Part shown: piece by piece, positions 47,075 through 58,099 of the stretch
Position numbering within the stretch: position 1 is the stretch's first letter
Layout: each line of letters opens with the position of its first letter
Source of the DNA: Cladopsammia gracilis
Lineage: Eukaryota > Cnidaria > Anthozoa > Scleractinia > Dendrophylliidae
Direction of reading: 5' to 3'
NCBI GenBank assembly: GCA_022457155.1
Contig: JAJGOT010000001.1
Span: 4,840,001 to 4,904,000, forward strand
DNA length: 64,000 nucleotides
Position numbers and translations under genes: made by a program
The notes under the pieces: model-generated
The model's input: only the letters and a program-made list of their open reading frames with translations
The model's database searches: none
Told to the model about the DNA's origin: nothing

Positions 47075-48119
47075 TGCCTCGCTTAATCTGACTTTTCGGC
47101 GAAACAGCGTGTTACGATAGCTTTGCTTCTCTGTGTGGAAAACGCAAGGACAAGCCACGTTTATTGGCTTCCTCCCGCTCCAATATCGCTTTTTGTGTGA
47201 GAGTCCTTCAACAGTATTAAATCAATTAACAGGGATTTGAATGAAAAGGCATTGTTATAACTGTGCCATAATTGTTGGCTTTCCACTTTATTGAATAGCG
47301 TGGTCGTGACTGGGGTGAAAAGACCTGAAAAGCATTTCATTTCTGTAGTGTTTGTAGCTTGACAGACTTGACAGAGGCGGAGCTGGGAATCAAATCGTTT
47401 TTATCAACCAATTAAGATGAAAAAACGTCACACTAGCCTGGCTGTAAATGGCAGTAATTAGCCATTCTTAGCTTCTTTTGATTATAGCATTAGCACATGC
47501 AACTCAATGGCAGATTCATTTGCTTTAGGTTGCAAAGGTGTTTTTCAGTTCCGGTCCAAACGAAGTTACATTTCTCCATTTGAAGGAAATTGCTTAAAAT
47601 TCTCAACAGGAAGCTCACGTTTCTAATTCACTTTTAACGAGGTGTTCATTGGAAAAACCGATCTAATGTCAAAAACGTGAGTTGAATTATAAATTTATCA
47701 TCGTCATTTTTTGACAATTTTACTAGAAATTTTTCGCGGAAACTTGAGCAATATCCTTTTGCCTTGGTTGATGTGCCAATTATCTTAAAAAATTCCATGT
47801 TTATATTTCAATGCAGAAATTTTGCAACAGGTTGAAATATGGTTGTTTTCAAAGATTGTTGTTTCAAGTTTTTTATCACTAAAGCTTCACCATCAAAATG
47901 ACTAAAAAATGTTCAAAAATTGTATCTTCAACAGTTTGGAAAATTTGACGTTTCATCTATTTATTGCAACGTCATCCTACAGGATGTAAAAAAAAATTTG
48001 TAGTTTTCAAATTATGGTAACATTAGCCTTCATTACACGCGGAAATAAATGTTACCCAATATCGACCGTGATTAAAGAAATTATATGATCAACGACATGA
48101 TCATCTTTTAACGGACTCT

Positions 48120-48195
48120 AGAAAAATTTCACTATTTTGTAATAGAACCACCTTATACAGCACAATGAACAGTACCACAGGAATGAACTGTACAG
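48120..48195 (+). repeat. Satellite-unit fragment
   Basis: AGAACCACCTTATACAGCAC and ATGAACAGTACCACAGGAA are recognisable pieces of the 106-bp satellite. A poly-G run follows at about 48234. Confidence 0.6.
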
Positions 48196-48558
48196 ATAAC
48201 TGAATCGAGGTTTGACATTGGGGGAAAGACATTGGGGGGGGGGGGGGAGATGAAGATGACATTGAGGGGAAGATGATTTTTGCTAGATACCATCAAAAGG
48301 TTGGCCTGATTCTTTTTATGCCTGATATCTAAGGTATATGTGGTATAATTGTAAATTTTAAAGTGGAAAATGTTAGCTCGTCAGCGATTTTCGGGATTTC
48401 TCATGAGTACGGGCAAAAATTCAGGCAAACGAACAATTGTCATTTATTATTTTATAAATAAGAAAAGACAACAACCTACTATGCAACCTACTAGAGTGCC
48501 CGATCTATCGTCTGATCTTTGGATAATATATATAATAATTGGTTTTGATTAAAGCTGT

Positions 48559-48886
48559 AAAGGCTTACACATAAGAATTTTACATCTTTACACACGTATT
48601 TTTACACATGCGATTTTTGTCGCGCTCTCCAATGCAACTTTTGTCGCAAGTCTAAACTAGCGGCGATTTCTCTGCGATTCGGGTGCGACATTTGCTGTGA
48701 TTTCCCAAAAATCGCCGCCGCCAATACAATCGGGTATCGAACATGTTCGAAACCTCAACGACATCGCGCGACGAATCGCACTGAAATCGCCGCTAGTTTA
48801 CACAAGCGATTTGAAGATGCAACAAAAATTGCACCGAAAGTGCGAAAAAAAATTGCACAAAAAATCGCCTGGTAAACGGGCCTTAA
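48559..48886. mobile_element. TIR element, AAGGCCCGTTTACAC family, second copy
   Basis: The right end GGTAAACGGGCCTTAAAC and the interior (GCTCTCCAATGCAACTTTTG, ACATGTTCGAAACCTC) match 12638-12971. The left end has decayed to AAAGGCTTACACAT. Confidence 0.72.
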
Positions 48887-49227
48887 ACAATAAAGTTGTT
48901 CTGCCTCACATGAAACACGATGGAATGTTTGACTAACTCAGGCTGTGATATGTTTGACTAACTGCGATATAACATAACAGCAATAAGAGGATCCAAGCAG
49001 CCTATACTCATACGCATGCGTAAGAAAGTTTTATGATACATTTTAAACATGATAAGAAAATGTCCGACATGGAGAAGAGTTACTCCTTTCATTCAGTCAT
49101 AATTCCTGCAAACCATTCAATAGTGAACGTTGTTCACCATTGAATGTTTTGTAAATGAAGGCTGTACCACAATGAAGCCAGTGATTCTTCTAAGTGTTAT
49201 ATATACCTAACACGAACATATACGTGA

Positions 49228-49312
49228 GATGTAGGGGTAGGTAGGGGTAGGTAGGGGTAGGTAGGGGTAGGTAGGGGTAGGTAGGGGTAGGTAGGGGTAG
49301 GTAGGGGGGCAG
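49228..49312 (+). repeat. 10-bp minisatellite GGTAGGGGTA
   Basis: About eight near-perfect units, ending in a G-run and two GCAGGATAG words. It is G-rich on the plus strand and could form G-quadruplex, which is inference. Confidence 0.88.
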
Positions 49313-49352
49313 GATAGATAGGATAGGGGGGCAGGATAGCTAGCATAGATAG

Positions 49353-49459
49353 GACTAGCCTGCGAGCAAGCTGTGCTGGGTTAAAGGGAATTAGGGAGGG
49401 AATGAGAGGGGCCTCCCTAATCCCCTTTAACCCGGCACAGCTTGCTCGCAGGCTAGTCC
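49353..49459. mobile_element. Palindromic element with GACTAGCCTGCGAGCAAGCT arms
   Basis: The arms of about 47 bp (GACTAGCCTGCGAGCAAGCT...GGGTTAAAGGG and CCCTTTAACCC...GCTTGCTCGCAGGCTAGTC) are near-perfect inverses around a short centre, so it can fold into one long hairpin. Confidence 0.85.
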
Positions 49460-49844
49460 TGCTTTTTTTTTCTGTTGATGGTAATTTTAGGTCTGCACAT
49501 TTTTTTAACGAAATTGTGTTATTTAATCGTTTATTAATTTTGTTGTTATTTGTATTACTTTTTGTCGTTTATTAGTTTTATCGTACTTCTGAAATGAAAC
49601 AATGAGTAGAAATCTGTATGAAAAGTTACTGAATACTAATTAGCCGAGCAGGTGTTTGTATCAAAAGTTAATTCTACTGTTTAATAATTCATCAACTCAG
49701 TTGATTTGTATTGGGGTTTACAGAAGTATACATGTGACTCAAACACTGCCTATTTATTGGTCATAACCGTTATGAATTATTAATGAAGTTTACAATGTTA
49801 CGCGAAACTATTCTTGGTTTTCACTGTCACGCCATAAAATTTTA

Positions 49845-50200
49845 AAATCGAAACGAATTAGTGAAAGAAGCCAATAATTTGTAATGTTATAAAAGAGTAA
49901 CAAATAAACAACTTCGCTAAGTCTCAGATCTGTGCAGTATCCCGTTGTTGAATTATTCGCCGAAGCATTCGACTCAAATTTACAGAGCTTTGTATGGAAA
50001 TGCCATCCCTGAGGGACACCAAGATATAATTTTTTAGAATCGAAACTATTTAGTGAAAGAAGCCGATAATTTGTAATGTTATAAAAGAGTAACAAATAAA
50101 CAACTTCACTAAGTCTCAGATCTGTGCCGTATCCCGTTGTTAAATTATTCGCCGAAGCACTCGACTCAAATTTACAGAGCTTTATATGGAAACGCCATCT
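49845..50200. repeat. Two-copy tandem duplication of about 190 bp
   Basis: GTGAAAGAAGCCAATAATTTG through CAAATTTACAGAGCTTTGTA TGGAAA appears at about 49860-50002 and 50050-50193 with few changes. It is followed by the hairpin CTTGGTGCCCCTCGGAGGGG CACCAAG at 50200-50227. Confidence 0.8.
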
Positions 50201-50299
50201 TGGTGCCCCTCGGAGGGGCACCAAGATGGCCGCCGGAAATCAATAAAAACATCTGGACTTCACTTTCGCTCTGAAAGCGATTACTTTTCTCTTGTGAAC

Positions 50300-53200
50300 T
50301 ACTATTCGTTCGCATAAACTGCCTTCCTAATACTTTAACTGCCCAAAGTGCTAAAAATCACGAGGAGAGGCCCTTGTTACGTAGGAAAAAGCTTTGTCAC
50401 GGACGCCATGTTGGTGTCACGTAGGGTGAAAAGCCAGAAATTGAAAATGCTGTATTTTCAAAACGAAAGACGCTACCGGGTTGGAGACTTGTGAAAAGGT
50501 TTATTTTGAAGTCATCTTCAACTTGGTGGACATATAAATTCAGAAGGCATTACGATTTATGATTTTCGAATTTGATGACGTCACGTGAAAACCAAGAATT
50601 AGTCAACCAACTGAAAGCATGGTTTTATTAATAAGCTGATTAGAAAACTAAAGGCAAACAAACTTACACAATAGAATAGTTTATAAATAATTGTAATGTT
50701 TTCTTATTATTCTCTTGTTTTCATTGTAAAAGCAAAACTAAATAATCACATTTGGCTAACCACAAGGAACACGTCTAACGCAATGAACCAATCAGGAGAC
50801 AGACAGGAAAAAGGGTAACCGGTGAAAACAAGAGTGAAAACAAGTGAAAACAAGAGTGAGTGAAATAACTTTTGGTTTTAATTGCTTTAGTGAAGATACA
50901 CTGAGTACCTAGGTTTGCAATAAACTGCGCGAAAAATGTATAATATTGGCAAATATGATACACAATTATTTTCCAAAGCTATTCCAAGTGCTAATCTAAC
51001 CTTTCACGATATTGCGACCGGATGATATTTGTAATAATGCATATAGAGGAGCACAATGCTTGATAATTCAGACCGTTAGCAGAAAGCCTACCAGCAAAAC
51101 CTAGCTGTTAGGTATTAGTGCTTCTACCACTTTTAATGTTCTTCCGTTAGATATCTCATTTCTAATCAAGCTTGAAATTTGACCGGGTGATAAAATCCCG
51201 AAAGTCATTACAAAAAGATCAAGAAACTTTAATACGAATGGTTTCTAAAATTGACTGTTGAATTCTTCCAAAAATATGAAAATAATTTTCCAGAGAGTCT
51301 CCCTTGTTTATAAACAATGTGATTTTTCGAGGTAATTCAGTTGAAAGGATTGTTTTCAAAGCTATACAAATTTGCGTTCAGTTTGGATTTTGATTTTTGG
51401 CACTCTTAGGAGTTGAAGGGTTAATGTGTTTTTGTAAGGTGCAGGTGTAAAAAAAATTTATTTAGCTTACACAAGATAGGCGGAGTGATTATTAACATCT
51501 CACAACACGCTTAACACTGCTGACTTGTCCTTTAGTCACTAATGACTTTTCGATTTCATAGCCATTGTTACTCAGATTGTGTAGGCTTTAAACTAGTTAA
51601 CAAGTGCAATTGTCTACTAAAAAGTATTTATCAACTTGTGGCTTAACCAGTATATGGCTACAGTGATTTTACTTAATTCATCATCAGATGATTCGTGAAA
51701 CAAAATGAATAGTCCTGGCTATTAGTAGGTCCAAATAAACAAATGACAACAAAAGATTAGGAAGTGATAATGTGTATTGCTCTATCATTTTAATGGCAAA
51801 TTCATTTTACGGGCTCTATTCATTTTACGGGCAAATTAGATGTCGAACTACTCTACTGATTACGCAGTACGAGTTAAAACCTAATTTAATGCACACATTC
51901 AGTTCCAAAACTTTTGTTTGTTCACTTTACTTTTCCTTTACAACATCGATTCTGGAACTCGATCACCCAGATTCTTTTCTGTTTCCCGCGCTCATGACAT
52001 GATGAACATGTTCAAAAAAGAACTTTTAGCGGAGCTCTTGCCGGCCGAAGGCCCGCTCGCGGAGCTCCATACCCATAGAAACTATGACCGTCGGCCATTC
52101 TTCATGGTCATGGCTAATGTTTCGTGGGCGCGAACTCACGCAGGGTTAGCTCGCGGGCGCGTCCGTCCATCGCGGAAGGCTAACTCATTGGCGCGTATGA
52201 CGTCGCAAAACATGCGTGTATGACGTCACGCAACATCCGGGATCTTAGCAATTTTGAAACCAAAGCAAGGCTTTGTTTTTCGCGTGGCGACACGGCCGAT
52301 GTTACGTCAGCAGTAAACACTTTTGTGGTGTTTAGCGGAGAAAACGGTTTGAAAATCGTTTTTCTCTGCATTTTTTCGCGGTTTGTAACTCTAGACAGGT
52401 TTCGCATTTCTCATACAGTCGTCAAGACCGCATTTGGACTGCGTAACTCTGCAAGTCAAGCGTTTTTGGAGGAATATAGAGCTAAGTGCCCATATTTAAA
52501 CCTGATTTCGTCTTACGACAATTCAGTGAAGCTGAACAATAAGAAATTCCCAACGATTACCAACAACGAATCCCAGAGAATCCTAGAAATTCTCAGAAAT
52601 TCCCAACAATTTTCAGTGCTCAGCGATTCCTAATAATTTATAACAACGATTCCCAAAAATTCCCAACAATTCTCAACAACGAATCCCAAAAAATCCCAGA
52701 AATTCCATGAACTTACACTTCTTATTTCGTAATTTCATATTTTTAAATTAATTCGAAGTTGTTTTCCATAATAGTTTTTAGTTATTGGCCAATTCACTCA
52801 TCTACTCAGATTTACTCATTCGCCTTTTCGTAGGCTAATCTCAAAAGAAAGAGCGGTGTATAGCTCAACAAGTCAACAGAACGCGTAAAACTGATCATCA
52901 ATTTAATTGTACTTGTGTATCTGTTTGGTCAAGTCTTGCATGTGTTCGATTATTAGCATAGTTTTAAATGCTGTCTTAACTGTGAAACCAATACGATAAA
53001 ACTGCGATAAATTTGTAGAAACAGTTATACTCGATACCCGGTTAAACATTGCGAAGGAGAAAAAAACATCAACATCATGCTGATATTTCTTGCTTTACTG
53101 TTTTATGGAGGAAGGTTGTGAGACAAAAGATAAATAAAAAATTAAGATAAAAGATAAATAAATAAATAAATTTATTCCAACTTTAAGATCGGCACATTAA

Positions 53201-53550
53201 GATCAGAGCATCAACGCTTGTGTTCATAAGTTTGTGATCAATGGTACACTGTCTGTAAAGATCCGCTCTTTTACAACCTTTTTCCGACCTAGAAGCCATC
53301 ATGGCTTTGTCCGTTGTTATTGGGATGCAAATTCAAGTGTCTTGCAAGAATGACAGAAACGAAACAAAAGATAAAAGCATTCTGAACCAAAACGACCACA
53401 AAAAATACTAAGACAGGATTAGCATATTAAGTTCCGTTTAAAGACTATTCGATGTCAACATGTGAAGAAAAACTTACTAAATGACCCTAAATCGTCTCAT
53501 GACATAGCGCTGGGGTCCATTTGAAATGAACTGTAAGAAAACTTGATAAC
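50300..53550. other. Intergenic stretch upstream of the small membrane-protein ORFs
   Basis: No gene is recognised. A GC-richer patch at about 52,010-52,420 (AGCGGAGCTCTTGCCGGCCG; ATGACGTCACGCAACATCCG) has open frames on both strands and looks like a dispersed non-coding repeat. 52,546-52,710 is a run of AATTCCCAACAA/GAATCCCA words. A TAAA/AAAT run lies at 53,145-53,170. Confidence 0.55.
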
Positions 53551-53654
53551 CCAGCTAGCGTTTTGGATGCTTAATCAAAGCCACTTTGAGCGTTCCATCT
53601 ACGTTGCCTGACTGTAAAGATCCATCTAGCGATATCATCGGGTTCAACCGGAGT

Positions 53655-53963
53655 ATGGTAACCTTAAGCAAAACAATGGCCTTAGCTCTGTTACTTGGAG
53701 CCTTCATATTTTTTGTCATCCTTTTCTTTTTGATCGTTGGTTGTACACTGTGTGTCATGTGGCTTCGTAAAAAGGAAGAAGATGAGGAGCGCCTCTTGAA
53801 CTCTGGGATGAGCCCAAGAGATTTTAATGATGAAGCGACCAACGTGTTTGCTTCTCGCCGAGGCGGACATAAGCCGAGAAATCATGCGAACGATGAAGTA
53901 TTTGAGATGGAAGTTTTTCATTGCAGCGAAAGCAAGGAAGAGTCTCCGCTACAAGGTGTTTAA
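53655..53963 (+). CDS. Small single-pass membrane protein, 102 aa
   Basis: I do not recognise the family. The ATG at 53655 has A at -3 and G at +4, a strong context, and is the first ATG after the in-frame stop at 53556. The protein is a seven-residue start (MVTLSKT), a membrane helix at about residues 8-37 with many F, L and I, a basic stop-transfer patch (RKK at 38-40), then a 62-residue hydrophilic tail. The tail contains DEERLL, fitting the acidic dileucine sorting signal [DE]xxxL[LI], and ends SPLQGV. With no cleavable signal and positive charge after the helix, an outside-N, inside-C topology is expected. It forms a loose cluster with similar ORFs at 55401-55712 and 57833-58099. It could also be the last exon of a longer gene. 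Confidence 0.6.
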   Translation: MVTLSKTMALALLLGAFIFFVILFFLIVGCTLCVMWLRKKEEDEERLLNSGMSPRDFNDEATNVFASRRGGHKPRNHANDEVFEMEVFHCSESKEESPLQGV

Positions 53964-55400
53964 ATTTGAACAGTGAAAAACCTAGATGAGTTTTCAAACT
54001 GGCAAAAACTTTCAATGCAGAGAGAAACTTTTGCAGGAATCTTTACAAGTTGAATATCCGCGGTTTTAGTTTTAGTGACTAATTCGTTTATATTTAATTT
54101 CGAAATGTAACTGGGCCGGTATTCGTTGATCAGATCGACGATTCCCTTTGAATGAGTTTATCTTCTCTGCATTTTTGTCGTTCGTATTTTTCAAAGCCAT
54201 TTTTGTTGTTTAAACAATTTTAGTGCATGGCTTCCTGAATAATCTTTAAATGATTTATTTTACTCTTCGTCACTGAGACGTCTTTTAGTATTTTTCGACT
54301 AATTTCGTTGCTTTTTGCACGACGTTTCTATGCCATTTCAAACACATTTCCAATTGCTGATGATTTTTCCCACTTCCGAAAACCGGCTCGACGTTTTACT
54401 GAAATTATAAAAAAAAAGCCGCGGAAGCAACTAACAATTACACTGGAGTAAATATCAAATACGACACGAAATTCACCAATTTATTAATCATTCTTTTCAG
54501 TTTAAATCTGAATAGTGTTTGTAAAATTACAATTATAAGCTGTTTTAGCTCATATTCCATATTCTCCCCTTGGTTGTTTTTAAGCTTTAAATTTATGCCG
54601 ATAATTTTGGAGAACTATTTCCCCAACAGACTAAACAACAAGACAGAGTTAATTTTTCTGAAGAAAAAGGTATTGGGCGCAGATGGTTTTGCCACTCTTC
54701 TGTGTTTGCAGCATGTTTAGAAAAAACCCAAGAGAAAGAAAATAAATTAAACAAAGCGCTTTACAGTGCAAGCTGAAAAGCGTGGTAAAAGTTACTTGAT
54801 TAGCATTAGAAGACGGAAAACATGACTTCCCAGATAACAATGTTTCTTAAATGGACTAAATCCAACAGTGCATTGATCAATTAAAAAGATTAGTCTGCCT
54901 CAGGCCTCAGGCAGTGACCTACTTATCATAAAACGTACTGATAAATAAGTTTGTCACTTGTAAAAGAATAATAACAGAAAGACAAACATTTCAGATCAGA
55001 AGATGCGAGATCCGTTTGCTTGCATTTTCTATCACGAAAGTGTTAATTTCGTTTTCTGACCGCCAACAAATGCATCTGTCGCGTACCGTCGATTGTGAGG
55101 TCAGTTTAACATGTAAACCACCTCGAAACCACCTCACTAGCCACTGCTATTTCGCTGTATTTGGAAGCGAAATCTATTTCCTCGTATGATTCAAACTCTT
55201 TTCAAAGAGTCAGTTTTTATATACCTTAAATATTCCTGATTAACTTCAAAAGCACCGCCTCCTTTCCTTATAAGTGGATTATCTCAAAGAAGCATAAACA
55301 GTACCAATGTATGCACTCCAGCTGCTCTTCTTGGTTCGCCATTCGCTTTTTCACATCTCTTCCTCTAGCTTTTGTGATGGCCATTGACTGTAACTTTTTG

Positions 55401-55712
55401 TTAAAGAGTTGTGACCTCGACCTTTCCTACCGTTTGTTGCGCGGGGGCATTGAAAGAAGGTATGGTGCAGTGTTCATTTCGTACCGCGGGTGTTGAAATG
55501 CTTGTCAAGTCCGGCTCTGTAAGTGCTTGAAACCGATCCGCATTGAACTGGTTTCCTTGCCGGTGTGCTTCCGCGGTGTGAGCGAGTTCAATGGCTTTCA
55601 CGATGCACGCTCTTCGGAGGAAAAAATAAAGCAGAAAGAAAAGAACCACTAGGAAAATTACTAAGAAAATTCCACATAAGACCAGGAAAAATACTGCCGT
55701 TTTAGAAGCCAT
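55401..55712 (-). CDS. Small single-pass membrane protein, 103 aa, PDZ-ligand-like C-terminus
   Basis: Not recognised by family. The ATG at 55712 gives MASKT followed at once by a very hydrophobic helix (residues 6-32, rich in F, L, V), RR at 33-34 and a 69-residue tail. The SKT-helix-basic layout resembles the 53655 protein (LSKT-helix-RKK), so the two may be distant paralogues. The last four residues, VTTL, fit the class I PDZ-binding pattern (T at -2, hydrophobic at 0). Kozak context is moderate (T at -3, G at +4). It lies in opposite orientation to the 53655 ORF, 1.4 kb away, tail to tail. Confidence 0.58.
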   Translation of the reverse strand: MASKTAVFFLVLCGIFLVIFLVVLFFLLYFFLRRACIVKAIELAHTAEAHRQGNQFNADRFQALTEPDLTSISTPAVRNEHCTIPSFNAPAQQTVGKVEVTTL

Positions 55713-55934
55713 GCACTACGAAAATCATCAAAGTTAGATCACAAATGCGCGTGCTCAAGACAGCGACTTTACATTGTGACCCTTTAGCACCCTGGGAAGT
55801 TGACCCTCGCTTTGGTGCACCCTGGGGACGAGGTTGGTTTCGTTTCATGAAGGAAGATGTGGTTACAAGCGTAAAGATTGAGGAAGTTGAATGAAAAGGA
55901 GAGATTGAATCTTTTACACATCATCTACAGTAAA

Positions 55935-56110
55935 GCACAGAAAGTAGCAACTCCCCGAAAGTAGCAGCTCTTCAAGTCAAAAGTAGCGATTCACCCCCCG
56001 AAAGAAGCGACTCTTCGAATAGCGAATCCCCCAAAGTAGCGAATTCCAGAAGTAGCGACTCTCCGAAAGTAGCGACTCACCGAAGGCAGCGACTTCCCGA
56101 AAGTAGCGAA
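55935..56110 (+). repeat. Imperfect tandem repeat of CGAAAGTAGCGACTC
   Basis: About nine units of 17-24 bp built on GAAAGTAGCGACTC, with variable lengths. No coding sense is seen. Confidence 0.8.
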
Positions 56111-56489
56111 GCAAGTCGGGCTAGTTTGCAGCGCCACTTGAGAGAAACTTGATTTAAATAATAACTTTTGGGCCCGAAATGTCTTCGGGAGTTTGAGAAA
56201 CGCACGCTAGGGCTGAAAATTGGTAAACTTAAAATAAAAACGTATTTAAGTTTGTTTAAACAATAATAATAATTTCTGATCTCCTCAATCACAAACATTT
56301 GAGTGGAGGACAACTTTTTTACAGGGACAACCGAAACAAGGGCGTTTGGAAAGACTCTTGATTAAAATGCGTGGTGAGCAGACTGATAACACAAACAAAG
56401 GAAATAGCAAAGCAAAGCAAATTTTGCTCATTCAATCGACCTGGAACCATGTACAACCTTGTTTTCAAGGTCATTTTTCCTTCCTTCCT

Positions 56490-56572
56490 ACAACCTCGTT
56501 CCCAGGGTCTTTCCCTAGGAACGAGGTTGTCCTCCGCTGTGTTAGGAGACTGGGGATGAGGTTGTAGGTTTA
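56490..56572. repeat. Inverted CAACCTCGTTCCCAGGGTCT repeat
   Basis: ACAACCTCGTTCCCAGGGTC is followed by its inverse CCTAGGAACGAGGTTGT and then by a third related CTGGGGATGAGGTTGTAGG box. It looks like the ends of two short TIR elements side by side. Confidence 0.6.
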
Positions 56573-56698
56573 AGCAAGTAACCGTGGACGACAATCCTGC
56601 TGGTGTACTTTAGATCAAACTAATGATCTGATCGGTTTAACAAGTGAAAATAATAATATAAAAGCAAAGACCGATACAAGGTAGATAAAATTTTTAAA

Positions 56699-56749
56699 GG
56701 TATACTATATTTCGGCTGCATGGCCAAACCAGCCTTCTTCAGGTACACC
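56699..56749 (-). ncRNA. Candidate hammerhead ribozyme of a Penelope-like element
   Basis: On the minus strand the 51 nt read GGTGTAC, CTGAAGA, A, GGCTG-loop-CAGCC, GAAA, TATA, GTATACC. CTGANGA and GAAA are the hammerhead core; GGCTG/CAGCC makes a 5-bp stem II; GGTGTAC/GTATACC makes a 7-bp stem I with one G-U pair; the UAUA between core and cleavage site gives the minimal stem III known from Penelope-like retroelement ribozymes, with AUA as the NUH cleavage triplet. One extra A sits between the core and stem II, which could reduce activity. Confidence 0.55.
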
Positions 56750-56890
56750 AAAAATTTAATCTACATGATTCAATGTCACGGCTGTAATTTACAATATATT
56801 GGAGAGACTAACCGACGCTTAAAATACAGATTTAATGTACACCGCCGTACCATTATCCTAAGACTAAGTCTAAACCTCCTAATCACATTA
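56746..56890 (+). mobile_element. GIY-YIG endonuclease fragment of a Penelope-like retroelement
   Basis: Translation TKNLIYMIQCHGCNLQYIGE, then TNRRLKYRFNVHRRTI, shows the IY...YIGET...R..F..H core of the GIY-YIG nuclease that ends Penelope-like reverse transcriptases, with the paired cysteines (QCxxC) typical of that group. It decays after about 45 residues. It abuts the candidate hammerhead in the opposite sense, so the element is rearranged. Confidence 0.75.
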
Positions 56891-56909
56891 CTAACCCCAC
56901 AGGTACCCC

Positions 56910-57149
56910 AAGCTCAAGTGATATTTGAACGTCGTGGTAACTGTTGCGTAATAGCGAAATTATAAGGATTTGTATGGGGAAAAGTCGCTTCGAATTTGAG
57001 CGTAAAATTACGAACGATATTTCAATAAAAAAAAATGGCTCACCTGAACTTCTTTGTATGTTTACTTGTGTATTGAGTGGTTTTAAGATCGACGCAAAGC
57101 GATTCCAGCGAGTTTTAGTTCCACTCATTTCTTCCTCCCTAAAAGAGCT
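56910..57149 (+). repeat. 240-bp dispersed repeat (copy 2)
   Basis: Matches 15880-16127 in INTS1 intron 20. It follows the endonuclease fragment directly and may be the 3' non-coding part of that retroelement, which is inference. Confidence 0.72.
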
Positions 57150-57333
57150 CAAAAGAGTAGTATCGGTCTTTGCTTTTATACACTTCAGTTTGGTTATTCA
57201 CGGTCATTCGGTAATCCGAGATTAAATGTCACAAACAAGTTTAAAACGGCGGTCTGGTTTTTCATCCTACATTTTATTTAATTTGATGTCAATTAATTTA
57301 AATATGAAAGACGAGAAATGTTTCACAAAAATC

Positions 57334-57339
57334 TTTATT
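57334..57339 (-). promoter_or_regulatory. Candidate polyadenylation signal for the 58099 ORF
   Basis: TTTATT on the plus strand is AATAAA on the minus strand, 494 nt downstream of the stop codon of the small membrane-protein ORF at 57833-58099. Confidence 0.35.
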
Positions 57340-57832
57340 GAGAGGTTGAAGTTTAGTACACTAATCCTGCGAAAACCGTGTCACAATGCGGAATGCGTTT
57401 AAAACACAAAGTCTCTGCTAAAAGGCTCACCGTCTGAATATGGCCAAAACGAGGATGTTTTTATTTACATTCTTTGTAATATACAGTCCTTAGCTTTTAC
57501 TTTCAACGTTTTGATAAATAAGACTTTCTGATAATGGTTTGCACTTCAGAAAACTATTCCCTAAATCACTGAAAGATAAACAAACGTGATTTATAAATCA
57601 ATCTATGACTGATCCATATATCAAGAAACTATACAACTAGTTTTCGTCAGTTTTCACTGAAAGTAGCTTTTAAAATTATTTACAATACATCACGGACAAG
57701 ATGTGGTTCTCAGTCCTCAAGTGAACTGAAAGTTTGAACACTGGACTAAAATTCCCAATGTTCCTTACTAAAGAAGGGCTCAGCAACAAAGATAACTAAA
57801 CGTAATGAACTCGTTTTGTGAACGATTCAGAG

Positions 57833-58099
57833 TTACAATCTGGTTTCTTCAGATGTGTAAAGTAGATTCTCATGTCTGACGCGCAGAAGGCCTTCGCATT
57901 CAGGAATAGAAAGTTCAATATTTGTCGACTGCGTCTCAGAATCCTTCATCTTTGCTGAGTGTTTTTTCACATTCGTCCTGTAGCAGTAGTTGTAAACGGT
58001 GAACAGGCAAAAACAACAACAAACGATAGTGAATATCAAGGATGAAAACCCAACCACAGCAATGACTGCAGCGCGGTATGCACCGTGTAAGTTCCCCAT
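57833..58099 (-). CDS. Small single-pass membrane protein, 88 aa, cysteine-rich helix and ETRL C-terminus
   Basis: Not recognised by family. The ATG at 58099 opens MGNLHGAYR, then a membrane helix at about residues 10-36 whose inner half is cysteine-rich (CCCFC, possible palmitoylation), a basic segment (YRTNVKK) and a 42-residue tail. The tail has ECEGLL, fitting [DE]xxxL[LI], and ends SEETRL, a class I PDZ-ligand pattern. MG at the start could be N-myristoylated, but this is weak. The frame is open for at least seven more codons upstream without an ATG, so an upstream exon is possible. Same strand as the 55712 ORF, 2.1 kb away. Confidence 0.55.
   Translation of the reverse strand: MGNLHGAYRAAVIAVVGFSSLIFTIVCCCFCLFTVYNYCYRTNVKKHSAKMKDSETQSTNIELSIPECEGLLRVRHENLLYTSEETRL

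Noticed and set aside
46868..47158. 96-codon minus-strand frame as an independent gene
   Set aside because: Its useful part is homeobox exon 1 (47074-46951). Beyond 46951 it simply reads into the intron, and before 47074 there is no ATG.
52220..52633. 137-codon open frame
   Set aside because: It overlaps a GC-rich dispersed repeat with frames on both strands and runs into AATTCCCAACAA repeat words. No domain or conserved look.
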